A DNA stretch of 35,839 bases from Desulfopila aestuarii DSM 18488. GTDB taxonomy: Bacteria > Desulfobacterota > Desulfobulbia > Desulfobulbales > Desulfocapsaceae. Both the position numbers and the translations under genes were made by a program. Each line of letters opens with the position of its first letter. The first letter of the stretch is position 1. Below the pieces are notes generated by a model. That model was not told the origin of the DNA, did not search any database, and saw only the letters and a program-made list of their open reading frames with translations. Below are positions 10,475-17,580 of this stretch, piece by piece. The stretch covers positions 1-35,839 of the forward strand of contig CAMBBS010000042.1 of the NCBI GenBank assembly GCA_945863875.1, in the 5' to 3' direction.

Positions 10475-11734
10475 TTACGGTTTTAACAGATCCGGTTCGA
10501 AATCAAGGGTGGCGAAATAATCCTCCACCTGTTCCGCCCGGCGGATCAACTCGACTTTGCCCTCACCGGTTAAAAGCAGCTCTTTCGGACGCAGGCTACC
10601 GTTATAGTTGAATCCCATGGCACTCCCGTGGGCACCGGTGTCCTGAATGACGAGGATGTCGCCGTCTTCAATTTTCGGCAGCCGGCGCTGCACAGCAAAT
10701 TTGTCGTTATTTTCACAGAGTGAGCCGACGACATCGACGATTTCCGTTTCAGCAGCACCATCCTGGCCAAGCACGTCGATATGATGATAAGCGCCATACA
10801 TGCCGGGACGCATCAGGCAACTCATCGAGGCATCAACCCCGACATAGGTGCGGTAAATATCCTTTCGATTGATGGCAGTGGTGACGAGGACGCCATGCGG
10901 ACCAGTCATGAAACGGCCGCTTTCCATATAGAGGGCCGGTTCATAGCCATGCTGTCCGCGGAAACTCTTGAAAAGTTCGGTGATCTGACGGCCCATGGCC
11001 TCAATATCCAATTCTGCAATGCCCGGTTCATAGGGGATACCAAGACCCCCGCCGATGTTGATGAATTCAAAGGTGATATCAAGTTCGGCGGAGACATCGG
11101 CGATGAGTTCCAGCAGCATCCGGCTGGTCTGCACCATATACTCATGGTTCAGTTCATTAGAGGCCAGCATGGTATGAATGCCGAAACGCTGAACGCCTAA
11201 GAATTTCGCCTGGCGGTAGGCGTCAATGATCTGGTCGTCACTAATGCCGTATTTGGCCTCGGTCGGGTTGCCGATAATCTCGTTGCCGCTTCTTTTTGCG
11301 CCGGGATTATAGCGAAAGCTCATCAGCTCCGGCATGACCGGTACTTTGGCCAGCAGGTTGAGATCATCAAGGTTGAGAATTGACCCGCCATCTTTGGCCG
11401 CCTCAATGAAATCGAGCTCACTGGTGTTGTTGGAAGTGAACATTATTTCCTCGCCTCGGCCGCCGACCCGACGACTGAGACGGAGTTCGGCAATAGAACT
11501 GCAATCAAAGCCGAAGCCCATGTCCTTCATGAGCGAGAGGATTTTCGGATTAGGCAGGGCCTTTACTGCGTAGTATTCGCGAAAACAGTCAATACCGGCA
11601 AATGCTTTTTTCAGGTTCTCTCCCGTCTGCCGGATACCCATCTCGTCGTAGATGTGAAAAGGTGTGCCGTAATGGCTGGTAATTTTATCCAATACAGGAA
11701 AAAGTCGGGTTTTATAAGACTGTGACATTGGCAT
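10475..11734 (-). CDS. lysA: Diaminopimelate decarboxylase
   Basis: PLP enzyme of the alanine racemase-like fold III group that converts meso-diaminopimelate to L-lysine, the last step of lysine synthesis. The 419-aa protein shows the PLP lysine Lys58 in YYAVKALPN, HTMLAS with the ring-stacking His, the phosphate loop GGGLGIPY, ESGRFM, and the partner-subunit motif GSLCENNDKF followed by DTGAHGSAMGFNYNG. These last motifs favour diaminopimelate over ornithine, arginine or carboxynorspermidine substrates. It belongs to a divergent LysA branch, so the substrate is likely rather than certain. ATG 11734 has AAGGAAG 8 nt upstream. It lies 12 nt downstream of the Lrp-type regulator and shares its promoter. 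Confidence 0.85.
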   Translation of the reverse strand: MPMSQSYKTRLFPVLDKITSHYGTPFHIYDEMGIRQTGENLKKAFAGIDCFREYYAVKALPNPKILSLMKDMGFGFDCSSIAELRLSRRVGGRGEEIMFTSNNTSELDFIEAAKDGGSILNLDDLNLLAKVPVMPELMSFRYNPGAKRSGNEIIGNPTEAKYGISDDQIIDAYRQAKFLGVQRFGIHTMLASNELNHEYMVQTSRMLLELIADVSAELDITFEFINIGGGLGIPYEPGIAELDIEAMGRQITELFKSFRGQHGYEPALYMESGRFMTGPHGVLVTTAINRKDIYRTYVGVDASMSCLMRPGMYGAYHHIDVLGQDGAAETEIVDVVGSLCENNDKFAVQRRLPKIEDGDILVIQDTGAHGSAMGFNYNGSLRPKELLLTGEGKVELIRRAEQVEDYFATLDFEPDLLKP

Positions 11735-11746
11735 GAGACTGCTTCC

Positions 11747-12217
11747 TTATGTGGTTTGACTGATAGTGAGTGGCAGTGGTATCTGGCTGGTTTCCTTGAC
11801 CGTTGCTAAGACCGTTTCGGTGCTGGTGGAAAGTACGCCGTCAATAGTTGTTATTTTTTCCTGCAGCAGCAGGCCAAGTGCCGTGGTATCGGCACTTCTG
11901 ATTTTTACCAGATAGCAGTCGCTTCCAGAGACGAAGTGAACCTCCTGGATCTCGGGAATCAGCGCGAGTTCGCTGCCGACTTTATCCGACATGGCCGGGT
12001 TGGTCTTGATATGCACAAAGGCAACCTGGGCCCGGTTGAATTGCTCTGGGTTCAGTCTGACTTCGTAGCCGTCGATAATCCCCTGTTTTTCCATTTTGCG
12101 AATCCGTTCGAGGACTGCCGAGGGTGCCAGGCCAACCTGCCGGGAAACCTCGATATTTGGAATACGGGCCTTTTTTTGCAGTATATTTAAAATTTCGAGA
12201 CCAATTGCATCGAGCAT
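11747..12217 (-). CDS. Lrp/AsnC-family transcriptional regulator
   Basis: A 156-aa DNA-binding regulator of the feast/famine family. The N-terminal winged helix-turn-helix (LDAIGLEILNILQKKARIPNIEVSRQVG then LAPSAVLERIRKMEKQG) is followed by the AsnC ligand-binding domain (AQVAFVHIKTNPA ... VHFVSGSDCYLVKI). ATG 12217 has an ideal AAGGAGG 6 nt upstream; an open extension to 12250 crosses the ribosome-binding site and is rejected. It is the first gene of an operon with lysA and is probably autoregulated through two operators at 12237-12250 and 12298-12311. By analogy with lysine-responsive Lrp proteins, control of lysA by an amino acid is likely, but the effector is unknown. Confidence 0.93.
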   Translation of the reverse strand: MLDAIGLEILNILQKKARIPNIEVSRQVGLAPSAVLERIRKMEKQGIIDGYEVRLNPEQFNRAQVAFVHIKTNPAMSDKVGSELALIPEIQEVHFVSGSDCYLVKIRSADTTALGLLLQEKITTIDGVLSTSTETVLATVKETSQIPLPLTISQTT

Positions 12218-12236
12218 ATTTCCTCCTTGATTGAGA

Positions 12237-12268
12237 GTGAATGTATTCACTTAAAACAATGAAGTCAA
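12237..12268 (-). promoter_or_regulatory. lrp-lysA promoter overlapped by operator 1
   Basis: On the minus strand TTGACT (12263-12268), a 17-nt spacer and TACATT (12240-12245) make a good sigma-70 promoter. The -10 lies inside the dyad GTGAAT-GT-ATTCAC (12237-12250), so a bound regulator would block RNA polymerase. Confidence 0.7.
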
Positions 12269-12297
12269 GAATAATATTCTGTCATTTGTTGCAAAAG

Positions 12298-12311
12298 GTG
12301 AATTTATTCGC
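12298..12311. promoter_or_regulatory. Operator 2, copy of the lrp operator
   Basis: GTGAAT-TT-ATTCGC repeats the operator 1 dyad with one arm mismatch. The two centres are 61 bp apart, close to six helical turns, as expected for a multimeric Lrp-type protein bound on one face of the DNA. It lies upstream of the -35 box. Confidence 0.6.
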
Positions 12312-12569
12312 TCTGATTGTTGAAGTGCCGCACAAAAAGGCATCGAGGATTGTCGTTTATTGACCAAACAAGGAGATGAAAGTTCGGGGTGGCAAAGGAA
12401 TGGAGGAGGGATGGGGCTTTAATCGGGAAAAAATGAGGCATTATCACATTGATATGGTACACTATGCTGGTTTTTAATCGCCTTGCTGGAACGTGAATTT
12501 CCGCTATCATGGTTTCTTTTGCATAGCAGCCGGTGTGCATGTCCCATTTAATGAGATGAGGAGTTCGTT
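12312..12569. other. Intergenic region upstream of the glycosyltransferase
   Basis: No gene is supported here. A minus-strand frame over 12304-12585 has no recognisable homology and overlaps the operator and the next gene's start. The promoter of the + strand gene at 12570 should lie here, but I cannot point to clear boxes. Confidence 0.4.
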
Positions 12570-13289
12570 TTGCGAACAATAACAATTATTGTACCTACTC
12601 TCAATGAGGCAGAGAATATTGATTTGTTGCTGACGAGACTTTTCAACGTCAGACGATCAAGTCAACTTGACTTTGATGTCCTCTTTGTTGATTCGGCATC
12701 GACGGACGGTACCTGCGAGCGTGTGCTTGACTGGCAGAAAAGAGAGCCGGTCCGCCTCCTGCAGCATGATGTCAATGTCGGCCTTGCCGGTGCCGTCATA
12801 GCCGGGGCCAGGTATACCGATTCAACCTACGTCCTGGTAATGGATGCCGACCTCAGCCACCCACCCGAAATCATTCCGCAACTCCTGCAGCCGCTTCTCG
12901 ATGGGACGCACGATATGGTTATCGGCAGCAGATACGTGGCGGGCGGATCTCTACCCGATTGGCCGTTTTTACGAAGACTCTGTTCAAGGATAGCCACCTT
13001 GCCGGCACTGTTGTTCTGTGAAGTAAAAGACCCGCTGGCTGGTTTTTTTGCGGTGGAGCGGCGCAGACTGGCCGAGTTGTCTGATTTCATTCCAGGTTTT
13101 AAGATAGGCCTGGCTCTTTTGGCTGAGTACGGTAAAGAGCTGCGGGTGACCGAAATACCTATTGAATTCAGAGATCGTGATTACGGCAAATCAAAGATGA
13201 ATTACTGGGTGGCCTTTGAGTATCTGAAACAACTCTATAATCTGGCATGCAAACGAATGGCTTGCTTTTATCGGAAAATCTCGGCTTGA
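12570..13289 (+). CDS. Family 2 glycosyltransferase, polyprenyl-phosphate mannosyltransferase type
   Basis: A 239-aa cytoplasmic-face enzyme of the DPM1-like GT2 group, which usually transfers a hexose from a nucleotide sugar to a polyprenyl phosphate. Visible are the N-terminal IIVPTLNEAENI, FVDSASTDGT, GLAGAVIAGA, the metal-binding VMDADLSHPP and VIGSRYVAGG, with FRDRDYGKSKMN near the end. No C-terminal membrane pair of the GtrB type is present, so it resembles the soluble DPM1 form. The start is TTG 12570 with GAGG 8 nt upstream; no ATG fits the conserved N-terminus. It stands alone, convergent with the fumarase-like gene. The sugar donor cannot be read from sequence. Confidence 0.85.
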   Translation: MRTITIIVPTLNEAENIDLLLTRLFNVRRSSQLDFDVLFVDSASTDGTCERVLDWQKREPVRLLQHDVNVGLAGAVIAGARYTDSTYVLVMDADLSHPPEIIPQLLQPLLDGTHDMVIGSRYVAGGSLPDWPFLRRLCSRIATLPALLFCEVKDPLAGFFAVERRRLAELSDFIPGFKIGLALLAEYGKELRVTEIPIEFRDRDYGKSKMNYWVAFEYLKQLYNLACKRMACFYRKISA

Positions 13290-13420
13290 GTTCCGAGAAC
13301 TGTTGTCGTTGGCATCAAAAAAACAATGGCGGCAGGCCTGCCGGGCCAGTCCCGCGCCAGAAAAGCTATGTGAAAAGAATGTGCGCATGCTCCCGTGACT
13401 TCGATTCTCTGATGGTCGTG

Positions 13421-14806
13421 TCACTTATCGCCCCCACCGTCTGCTAGATTTTTCGGATCCAGCAGCCGTAGCAGTTCTTCCTTGGGAATATCCGTCTGTT
13501 CTAGGGCTACGTCAAAAACCGGTCTGTTTTCATTTTGGGCAATCTTGCCGATTGCCGCGGCTTTCAGATAGCCGACGATGGGATTGAGCGCCGTCACCAG
13601 GATAGGGTTGAGAGAAAGCGCTCGCGCAAAAATCTGGCGGTTGACTGACATGTTTTTAATGGCTTTTGCACCAAGTACGCTTGCACTTCCCGCGAGAAGC
13701 TCAATTGATTGGAGAATATTGGCCGCCGCGAGCGGCAGCATGGTGTTGAGCTGAAAATTTCCCCCCATGCCGGCCAGATTGATTGTCATGTCGTTGCCGA
13801 TCACCTGCGCCGCCGCCATGCAGACCGCTTCCGGAATAACCGGATTAACTTTAGCCGGCATGATGCTTGAGCCGGGTTGCAGGGCAGGGAGTTTTATTTC
13901 GGCAAGTCCGGTCAAGGGCCCTGAATTCATCCATCTGAGGTCGTTTGCAATCTTGTTCAGCGAAATCGCACAGGTTTTCAGCTGACCGGAGAATTCAACG
14001 ACGGTATCAAGACTACTAAGCCCCTTATAGAAGGAGGGCGTCTGCGTAAGAACAAGTGCAGTCGTGCTGTTGATATGGGCTATTGCCTTAGCGGAAAAAT
14101 TTGGATGACAGTTCACACCGCTGCCGACGGCGGTACCACCGAGCGGAAGACGGCTTAATCTCGGCAGAGTAGATTCGATACGCTCGAGACATTCATCGAT
14201 CTGTACAGCCCAGCCTTCCAGTTCGGCTTGCAGTCGAATCGGCAGGGCATCCATAAGATGGGTGCGCGCTGTTTTGATCACGTCACTGTTTTCCGCTCCG
14301 AAGGCACGTATAATTGTCGCGAGCGACCTGAGGGCGGGGACGAGTGCTCTTCTTGTTGCCCATACCGCCGACACCTGAAGAGCGCTGGGGACGACATCGT
14401 TGCTGCTCTGGCAGAGATTTACATGGTCGTTTGGTGAGAGTTCGATCCCTTTTTTGCGGACAAGGCCGACAATGACCTCGTTGACGTTCATGTTTATGCT
14501 GGTCCCTGAGCCGGTCTGAAAAATTGATACCGGAAATTGCTCCAACGGCTGTGTCGAGAGCAGAAGGTCGACCGCATCGCAAATGAGTTCTGCCTTTTCC
14601 GGAGAAAGAATCCCGATTTCCCTATTGCTACGTGCCGCTGCCGCTTTAATGACCAGGACCGCTTCTATAAAACTCCAGGGCAGTGTCTGGGGGGAAATGG
14701 TAAAATTATCAACAGCCCGCTGGGTTTGAGCACCATAAAGCGCTTCAAGGGGCACCTGAACCTCGCCCATACTGTCTTTTTCAATGCGATATGTAGTTGT
14801 GTTCAT
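13421..14806 (-). CDS. Class II fumarase/aspartase-family lyase, probably fumarate hydratase
   Basis: A 461-aa cytosolic member of the fumarase/aspartase superfamily, interconverting fumarate and malate if a fumarase. Signature parts are GSGTSINMNVNEV, SSNDVVPSA, ARTHLMDALPI, GGTAVGSGVNCH and GSSIMPAKVNPVIPE. The THLMDA and GNFQLN...LQSI segments are fumarase-like, whereas PAKVNP (rather than PGKVNP) with VIPEAV is the aspartase pattern. Overall I favour fumarase but aspartate ammonia-lyase cannot be excluded. ATG 14806 has a GGAGAGG ribosome-binding site. It is monocistronic, between a convergent glycosyltransferase and a MarR fragment on the same strand. Confidence 0.8.
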   Translation of the reverse strand: MNTTTYRIEKDSMGEVQVPLEALYGAQTQRAVDNFTISPQTLPWSFIEAVLVIKAAAARSNREIGILSPEKAELICDAVDLLLSTQPLEQFPVSIFQTGSGTSINMNVNEVIVGLVRKKGIELSPNDHVNLCQSSNDVVPSALQVSAVWATRRALVPALRSLATIIRAFGAENSDVIKTARTHLMDALPIRLQAELEGWAVQIDECLERIESTLPRLSRLPLGGTAVGSGVNCHPNFSAKAIAHINSTTALVLTQTPSFYKGLSSLDTVVEFSGQLKTCAISLNKIANDLRWMNSGPLTGLAEIKLPALQPGSSIMPAKVNPVIPEAVCMAAAQVIGNDMTINLAGMGGNFQLNTMLPLAAANILQSIELLAGSASVLGAKAIKNMSVNRQIFARALSLNPILVTALNPIVGYLKAAAIGKIAQNENRPVFDVALEQTDIPKEELLRLLDPKNLADGGGDK

Positions 14807-14880
14807 CTGCCTCTCCTCTTGAATTTCAGGCAGTTATCCTCGAAAGTATGAGGGTCTTTCATGGGAAACCGTTCAGTTGA

Positions 14881-15132
14881 TCAGGCCTTCCCCATCGAGA
14901 GTTTTTTCAATAACCTGCCAAGGGCATGTTGTTCGGTTTCCGTCAGAACCGCTCTCCTGTTCAGGACAATATCCGCATGGGCAGGAAAAATTCGTCCAAT
15001 AGTTGTTCTTCCCTTCGGGGTCAGGTGAATTGTGTAGTAGCGTTTGCCGTCACACTTCACCTCTCGCCTCACCAGACCACCTTTTTCAAGATTATTTACA
15101 ATTGTGGTGATATTGCCTGGGGATTTCACCAT
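14881..15132 (-). CDS. MarR-family regulator lacking its N-terminal half
   Basis: Only 83 aa against about 140 for the family. It begins at the recognition helix (SPGNITTIVNNLEKGGLVRRE), then has the wing (KCDGKRYYTIHLTPKG) and part of the C-terminal helices. Helices 1-3 of the normal dimer and DNA-binding fold are absent. In frame, a TAA stop lies 14 codons upstream, and the intervening HVKLHAGEEKV is the only possible coding extension. A consensus promoter (15168-15194) sits directly upstream and GGAGAAGAGAAGG precedes the ATG, so the short gene is probably expressed. It may be a decaying copy or a reduced regulator. Confidence 0.65.
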   Translation of the reverse strand: MVKSPGNITTIVNNLEKGGLVRREVKCDGKRYYTIHLTPKGRTTIGRIFPAHADIVLNRRAVLTETEQHALGRLLKKLSMGKA

Positions 15133-15153
15133 GACCTTCTCTTCTCCGGCGTG

Positions 15154-15194
15154 TAATTTAACATGAAATTATACCCGAAAACAAGGCCTGTCAA
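15154..15194 (-). promoter_or_regulatory. Consensus promoter with overlapping dyad for the short marR
   Basis: On the minus strand TTGACA (15189-15194) and TATAAT (15168-15173) are both perfect consensus boxes with a short 15-nt spacer. A dyad TAATTT-N6-AAATTA (15154-15171) overlaps the -10 and likely start point, a typical position for a MarR autoregulatory operator. Confidence 0.65.
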
Positions 15195-15220
15195 GAGAGG
15201 AACTTCTTGGGAAAACAGGG

Positions 15221-15302
15221 AAAAACACTGCAGGAGTGTAACGAATGTTACACGGATAGTATCTCCTGCAGATGGTGTATTCAGACCATCTGCAGGAGAT
15301 AC
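15221..15302 (-). terminator. Compound hairpin region downstream of dfx
   Basis: Directly after the desulfoferrodoxin stop is a perfect 18-bp inverted repeat (15259-15276 and 15285-15302, 8-nt loop). It is followed by GTGTAAC/GTTACAC (236-242 and 247-253 of the 15000s, 4-nt loop) and a small ACACT/AGTGT hairpin with a five-T tail on the minus strand (15221-15239). The last two share bases, so they exclude each other. The simplest role is transcription termination or 3'-end protection of dfx mRNA. Confidence 0.6.
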
Positions 15303-15307
15303 ACTAA

Positions 15308-15682
15308 CTATTTTTTCCAGAGACCGTGCAGGTTGCAATAGGCACGGGCGGTGACAACATCGGCTTTAATCGGGAAAAAAGCTGCCGGCTTGGCTGATGG
15401 GTGTAAAAATTGCCGATAAACGGCATCTCCCGCTGTGAGCTCAATCCATTCGATGAAATGGGCATCGGTCATGGGATGATCTACAGAACCAATATTTACC
15501 TGCCAACCGTCATCACGTTTTTCCAATGCAGGCACGTGCTTTTCAACGGCGGCATCGGTTGTGTTTTCGTTTTGCATGGTCATCTGCTGACCACAGCACA
15601 TCAATTCCGCACCACCTGCAGTAAGAACTTCAACGATATTACCGCAGACATCGCATTTGTAAATTCCCATTTTTTTAGCCAT
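15308..15682 (-). CDS. dfx: Desulfoferrodoxin (2Fe superoxide reductase)
   Basis: Reduces superoxide to hydrogen peroxide in the cytoplasm, taking electrons from rubredoxin. The 124-aa protein has the N-terminal desulforedoxin domain binding the centre I iron (YKCDVCG and MCCG cysteines), then the centre II domain with KHVP, DHPMTDAHFIEWIEL and the C-terminal Cys-x2-His in YCNLHGLWKK. All expected iron ligands are present, so it is the two-iron class. ATG 15682 has GGAGG 6 nt upstream. A rubredoxin is encoded about 8 kb away and a peroxiredoxin near it could handle the peroxide produced. Confidence 0.96.
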   Translation of the reverse strand: MAKKMGIYKCDVCGNIVEVLTAGGAELMCCGQQMTMQNENTTDAAVEKHVPALEKRDDGWQVNIGSVDHPMTDAHFIEWIELTAGDAVYRQFLHPSAKPAAFFPIKADVVTARAYCNLHGLWKK

Positions 15683-16139
15683 TTATATCCTCCAGTGTTA
15701 ATGATTAGGGTTTAGTTGTCATCTAGAAGCCTCATTGAGAATGCCCTTTCGGAGTCTCGGACAGACGCCTAGTGCCAACACTATATACTACAGTGTAGCT
15801 GTAATATTGGTAGCAAATTCAGCATGATTTACCATGAAACAGCTGTTTTGAGTAAACTTCAGTTATCAACGTTAAGCATAGAATGTTTAGTCTGCAAATA
15901 TTTTAAGAAATATTTGCGAAAAAGAATCATTTCCATTTGTTGCCGCATATCCATAGACCGCTGACCCTTTTTTTAAAAGAAAGAGTATGCTATTAATTGC
16001 AAACTGAGCAAAGAGTAATTAATCAACTAACAAAGTACAATAATGAGCTAAAGGCAGTTTGCTGTGATATCAGATATCTGATTCGATGGGTTGAAAAAAC
16101 CTTCCGACTCCAAAAACATGTACGACTCGAGGAGAAATT
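15683..16139. other. Divergent regulatory region between dfx and the oxidase operon
   Basis: No gene is seen in these 457 nt. Three dyads stand out: CTACA-G-TGTAG (15788-15798) in the presumed dfx promoter, GCAAATATTT/AAATATTTGC (15894-15903 and 15908-15917), and a perfect 14-bp palindrome ATCAGATATCTGAT (16069-16082) 57 nt before the DOMON gene. The DNA between is AT-rich. Promoters for both sides should lie here, but only a weak dfx candidate (TTGCTA-N18-TGTAGT) is visible. Confidence 0.5.
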
Positions 16140-16691
16140 ATGAAAATGAACAATGTGCAAAAAATGGTTGCAGGGCTGAGCGTCCTGCTCTGTGCCGCCG
16201 CGACGAATATTCAGGCCACCGAATATGACCATGAAGTACAAGACAAAAAAATTCTCTTTGCCTGGAAGGTAGCTGGGGAGACACTGGCTGTCAAACTGAC
16301 TGCCGAGACGGAAGGGTGGGTTGGTATAGGATTTAATCCTGCATCAGAGATGAAAGGGGCCAATTTCATCCTCGGTTATGTGAAAGATGGCGAAGTGAAG
16401 TTGGATGATGATTACGGCTCTGATGCATACGCCCATAAATCGGACACGAAAATCGGCGGCACCAGTGATGTTACATTGGTAGGCGGAACCGAAACTGGCG
16501 GCACGACAACCATAGAGTTTACCATTCCTCTGGACTCAGGCGATAAAAACGATGCAAAAATTGATGTGAACGGTGATACTACGGTTCTTTTAGCCTATGG
16601 AACCAGCCGTGACAGCTTCCTGGCCAAGCATAAATACAGAACTGCTCTGAAAGTGAACCTGAGCTCGGGTGCATCGGAGAAAATGGAATAA
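16140..16691 (+). CDS. Exported DOMON-domain protein
   Basis: A 183-aa protein with a clear signal peptide (basic MKMNNVQK, hydrophobic core, AxA-type end near residue 26 at NIQA), so periplasmic. The rest matches the DOMON fold, which binds heme or sugar: LFAWKVAGETLAVKLTAETEGWVGIGFNP, MKGANFILGYVKDG, then FTIPLDSGD and VLLAYGTS. The methionine in SEMKGAN may be a heme ligand as in cytochrome-b-type DOMON proteins; this is inference. A GGAGAAATT ribosome-binding site precedes ATG 16140. It lies 6 nt ahead of sco, making it the first gene of the oxidase operon and a possible redox partner of the oxidase. Confidence 0.85.
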   Translation: MKMNNVQKMVAGLSVLLCAAATNIQATEYDHEVQDKKILFAWKVAGETLAVKLTAETEGWVGIGFNPASEMKGANFILGYVKDGEVKLDDDYGSDAYAHKSDTKIGGTSDVTLVGGTETGGTTTIEFTIPLDSGDKNDAKIDVNGDTTVLLAYGTSRDSFLAKHKYRTALKVNLSSGASEKME

Positions 16692-16697
16692 CCGGAT

Positions 16698-17528
16698 GTG
16701 TGCATGATACCTTGGATAAAAACCATCGTCTTCTTCGTTGTGCTCTTTTTGGCGATGGGAACTGGTAGTTATTCCAGAGCGGAAAACAATGCACCGGGAC
16801 TTCTCGAGCAGAGCAAGAAGGTTTTGGCCGGCAGCAAGGCCGATTCAGTTCAGTGGATAGAGGAGAAGACCGGGCAGTATCTTCCGTTGGAATTGGAGTT
16901 TGTCGATGAACAGGGCAAAAGAGTGCGGCTCGGGGATATTATTGATCGGCCGACAATCTTTCTCCCTATTTATTTTTATTGCCCGAATATCTGCAGCAAA
17001 AACCTTGCTAATCTGGCCATTGCCCTTGGCAATCTTAGTTTTAAGCCGGAAAAAGAGTATCGGGTTATTGCTCTTAGTTTTAATGCAGCGGAAAACGCGG
17101 CGGATGCTGCTCGGGCAAAAAAAAATTATCTGAAAATAGTCGGGGATGATTTTCCCTCCGATGCCTGGCGTTTCCTCACCGGCAGCCCACAGGCGATTAT
17201 CGCGGCAATGGACGCTGTCGGGTTTCGGTTCAAAAAAATTGATGATCAAACCTTTATTCATCCTGCCGCGCTGATGACCATAGCAAAAGACGGGAAAATC
17301 ATCCGCTACGTCTATGGATCCTTTTTGGCCGGGGATATAGACATGGGGCTTGCCGATGCGGCAAGCGGCAGGCCGTCACTTTCGGTGAAAAGGCTCCTGG
17401 CATTCTGCTTTAATTATGATCCGGATAGCAACAAATATGTGTTTCAGCGCGTAAAAACAGGTGTGATGCTGTTTTTTGGGATAGTGTTAATCTTTGTTTT
17501 TATCTATTTTAAACGAAAACGGCCGTAG
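16698..17528 (+). CDS. Sco1/SenC-type copper chaperone for cytochrome oxidase
   Basis: Membrane-anchored thioredoxin-fold protein that delivers copper to the CuA site of oxidase subunit II. The 276-aa protein has an N-terminal signal/anchor, the copper-binding CPNIC (Cys95, Cys99) and the third ligand His188 in TFIHPA. Unusually it also has a second hydrophobic helix near the C-terminus (about 253-272) before KRKRP, so it may be anchored at both ends. The ATG at 16698 has a weak ribosome-binding site, consistent with coupling to the DOMON gene. It precedes the oxidase subunit genes. Confidence 0.9.
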   Translation: MCMIPWIKTIVFFVVLFLAMGTGSYSRAENNAPGLLEQSKKVLAGSKADSVQWIEEKTGQYLPLELEFVDEQGKRVRLGDIIDRPTIFLPIYFYCPNICSKNLANLAIALGNLSFKPEKEYRVIALSFNAAENAADAARAKKNYLKIVGDDFPSDAWRFLTGSPQAIIAAMDAVGFRFKKIDDQTFIHPAALMTIAKDGKIIRYVYGSFLAGDIDMGLADAASGRPSLSVKRLLAFCFNYDPDSNKYVFQRVKTGVMLFFGIVLIFVFIYFKRKRP

Positions 17529-17580
17529 GGTGTCGATGGCCGAGTCGTTACGATGGCAGCATTAACAGACAGGAATACAT

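Noticed and set aside
12304-12585. 93-aa minus-strand frame
   Set aside because: Covers the second Lrp operator and the glycosyltransferase start, and has no protein-like features.
15126-15338. 70-aa minus-strand frame between dfx and marR
   Set aside because: It is formed by hairpin and promoter DNA and overlaps dfx; not the missing MarR half, since frame and sequence do not fit.
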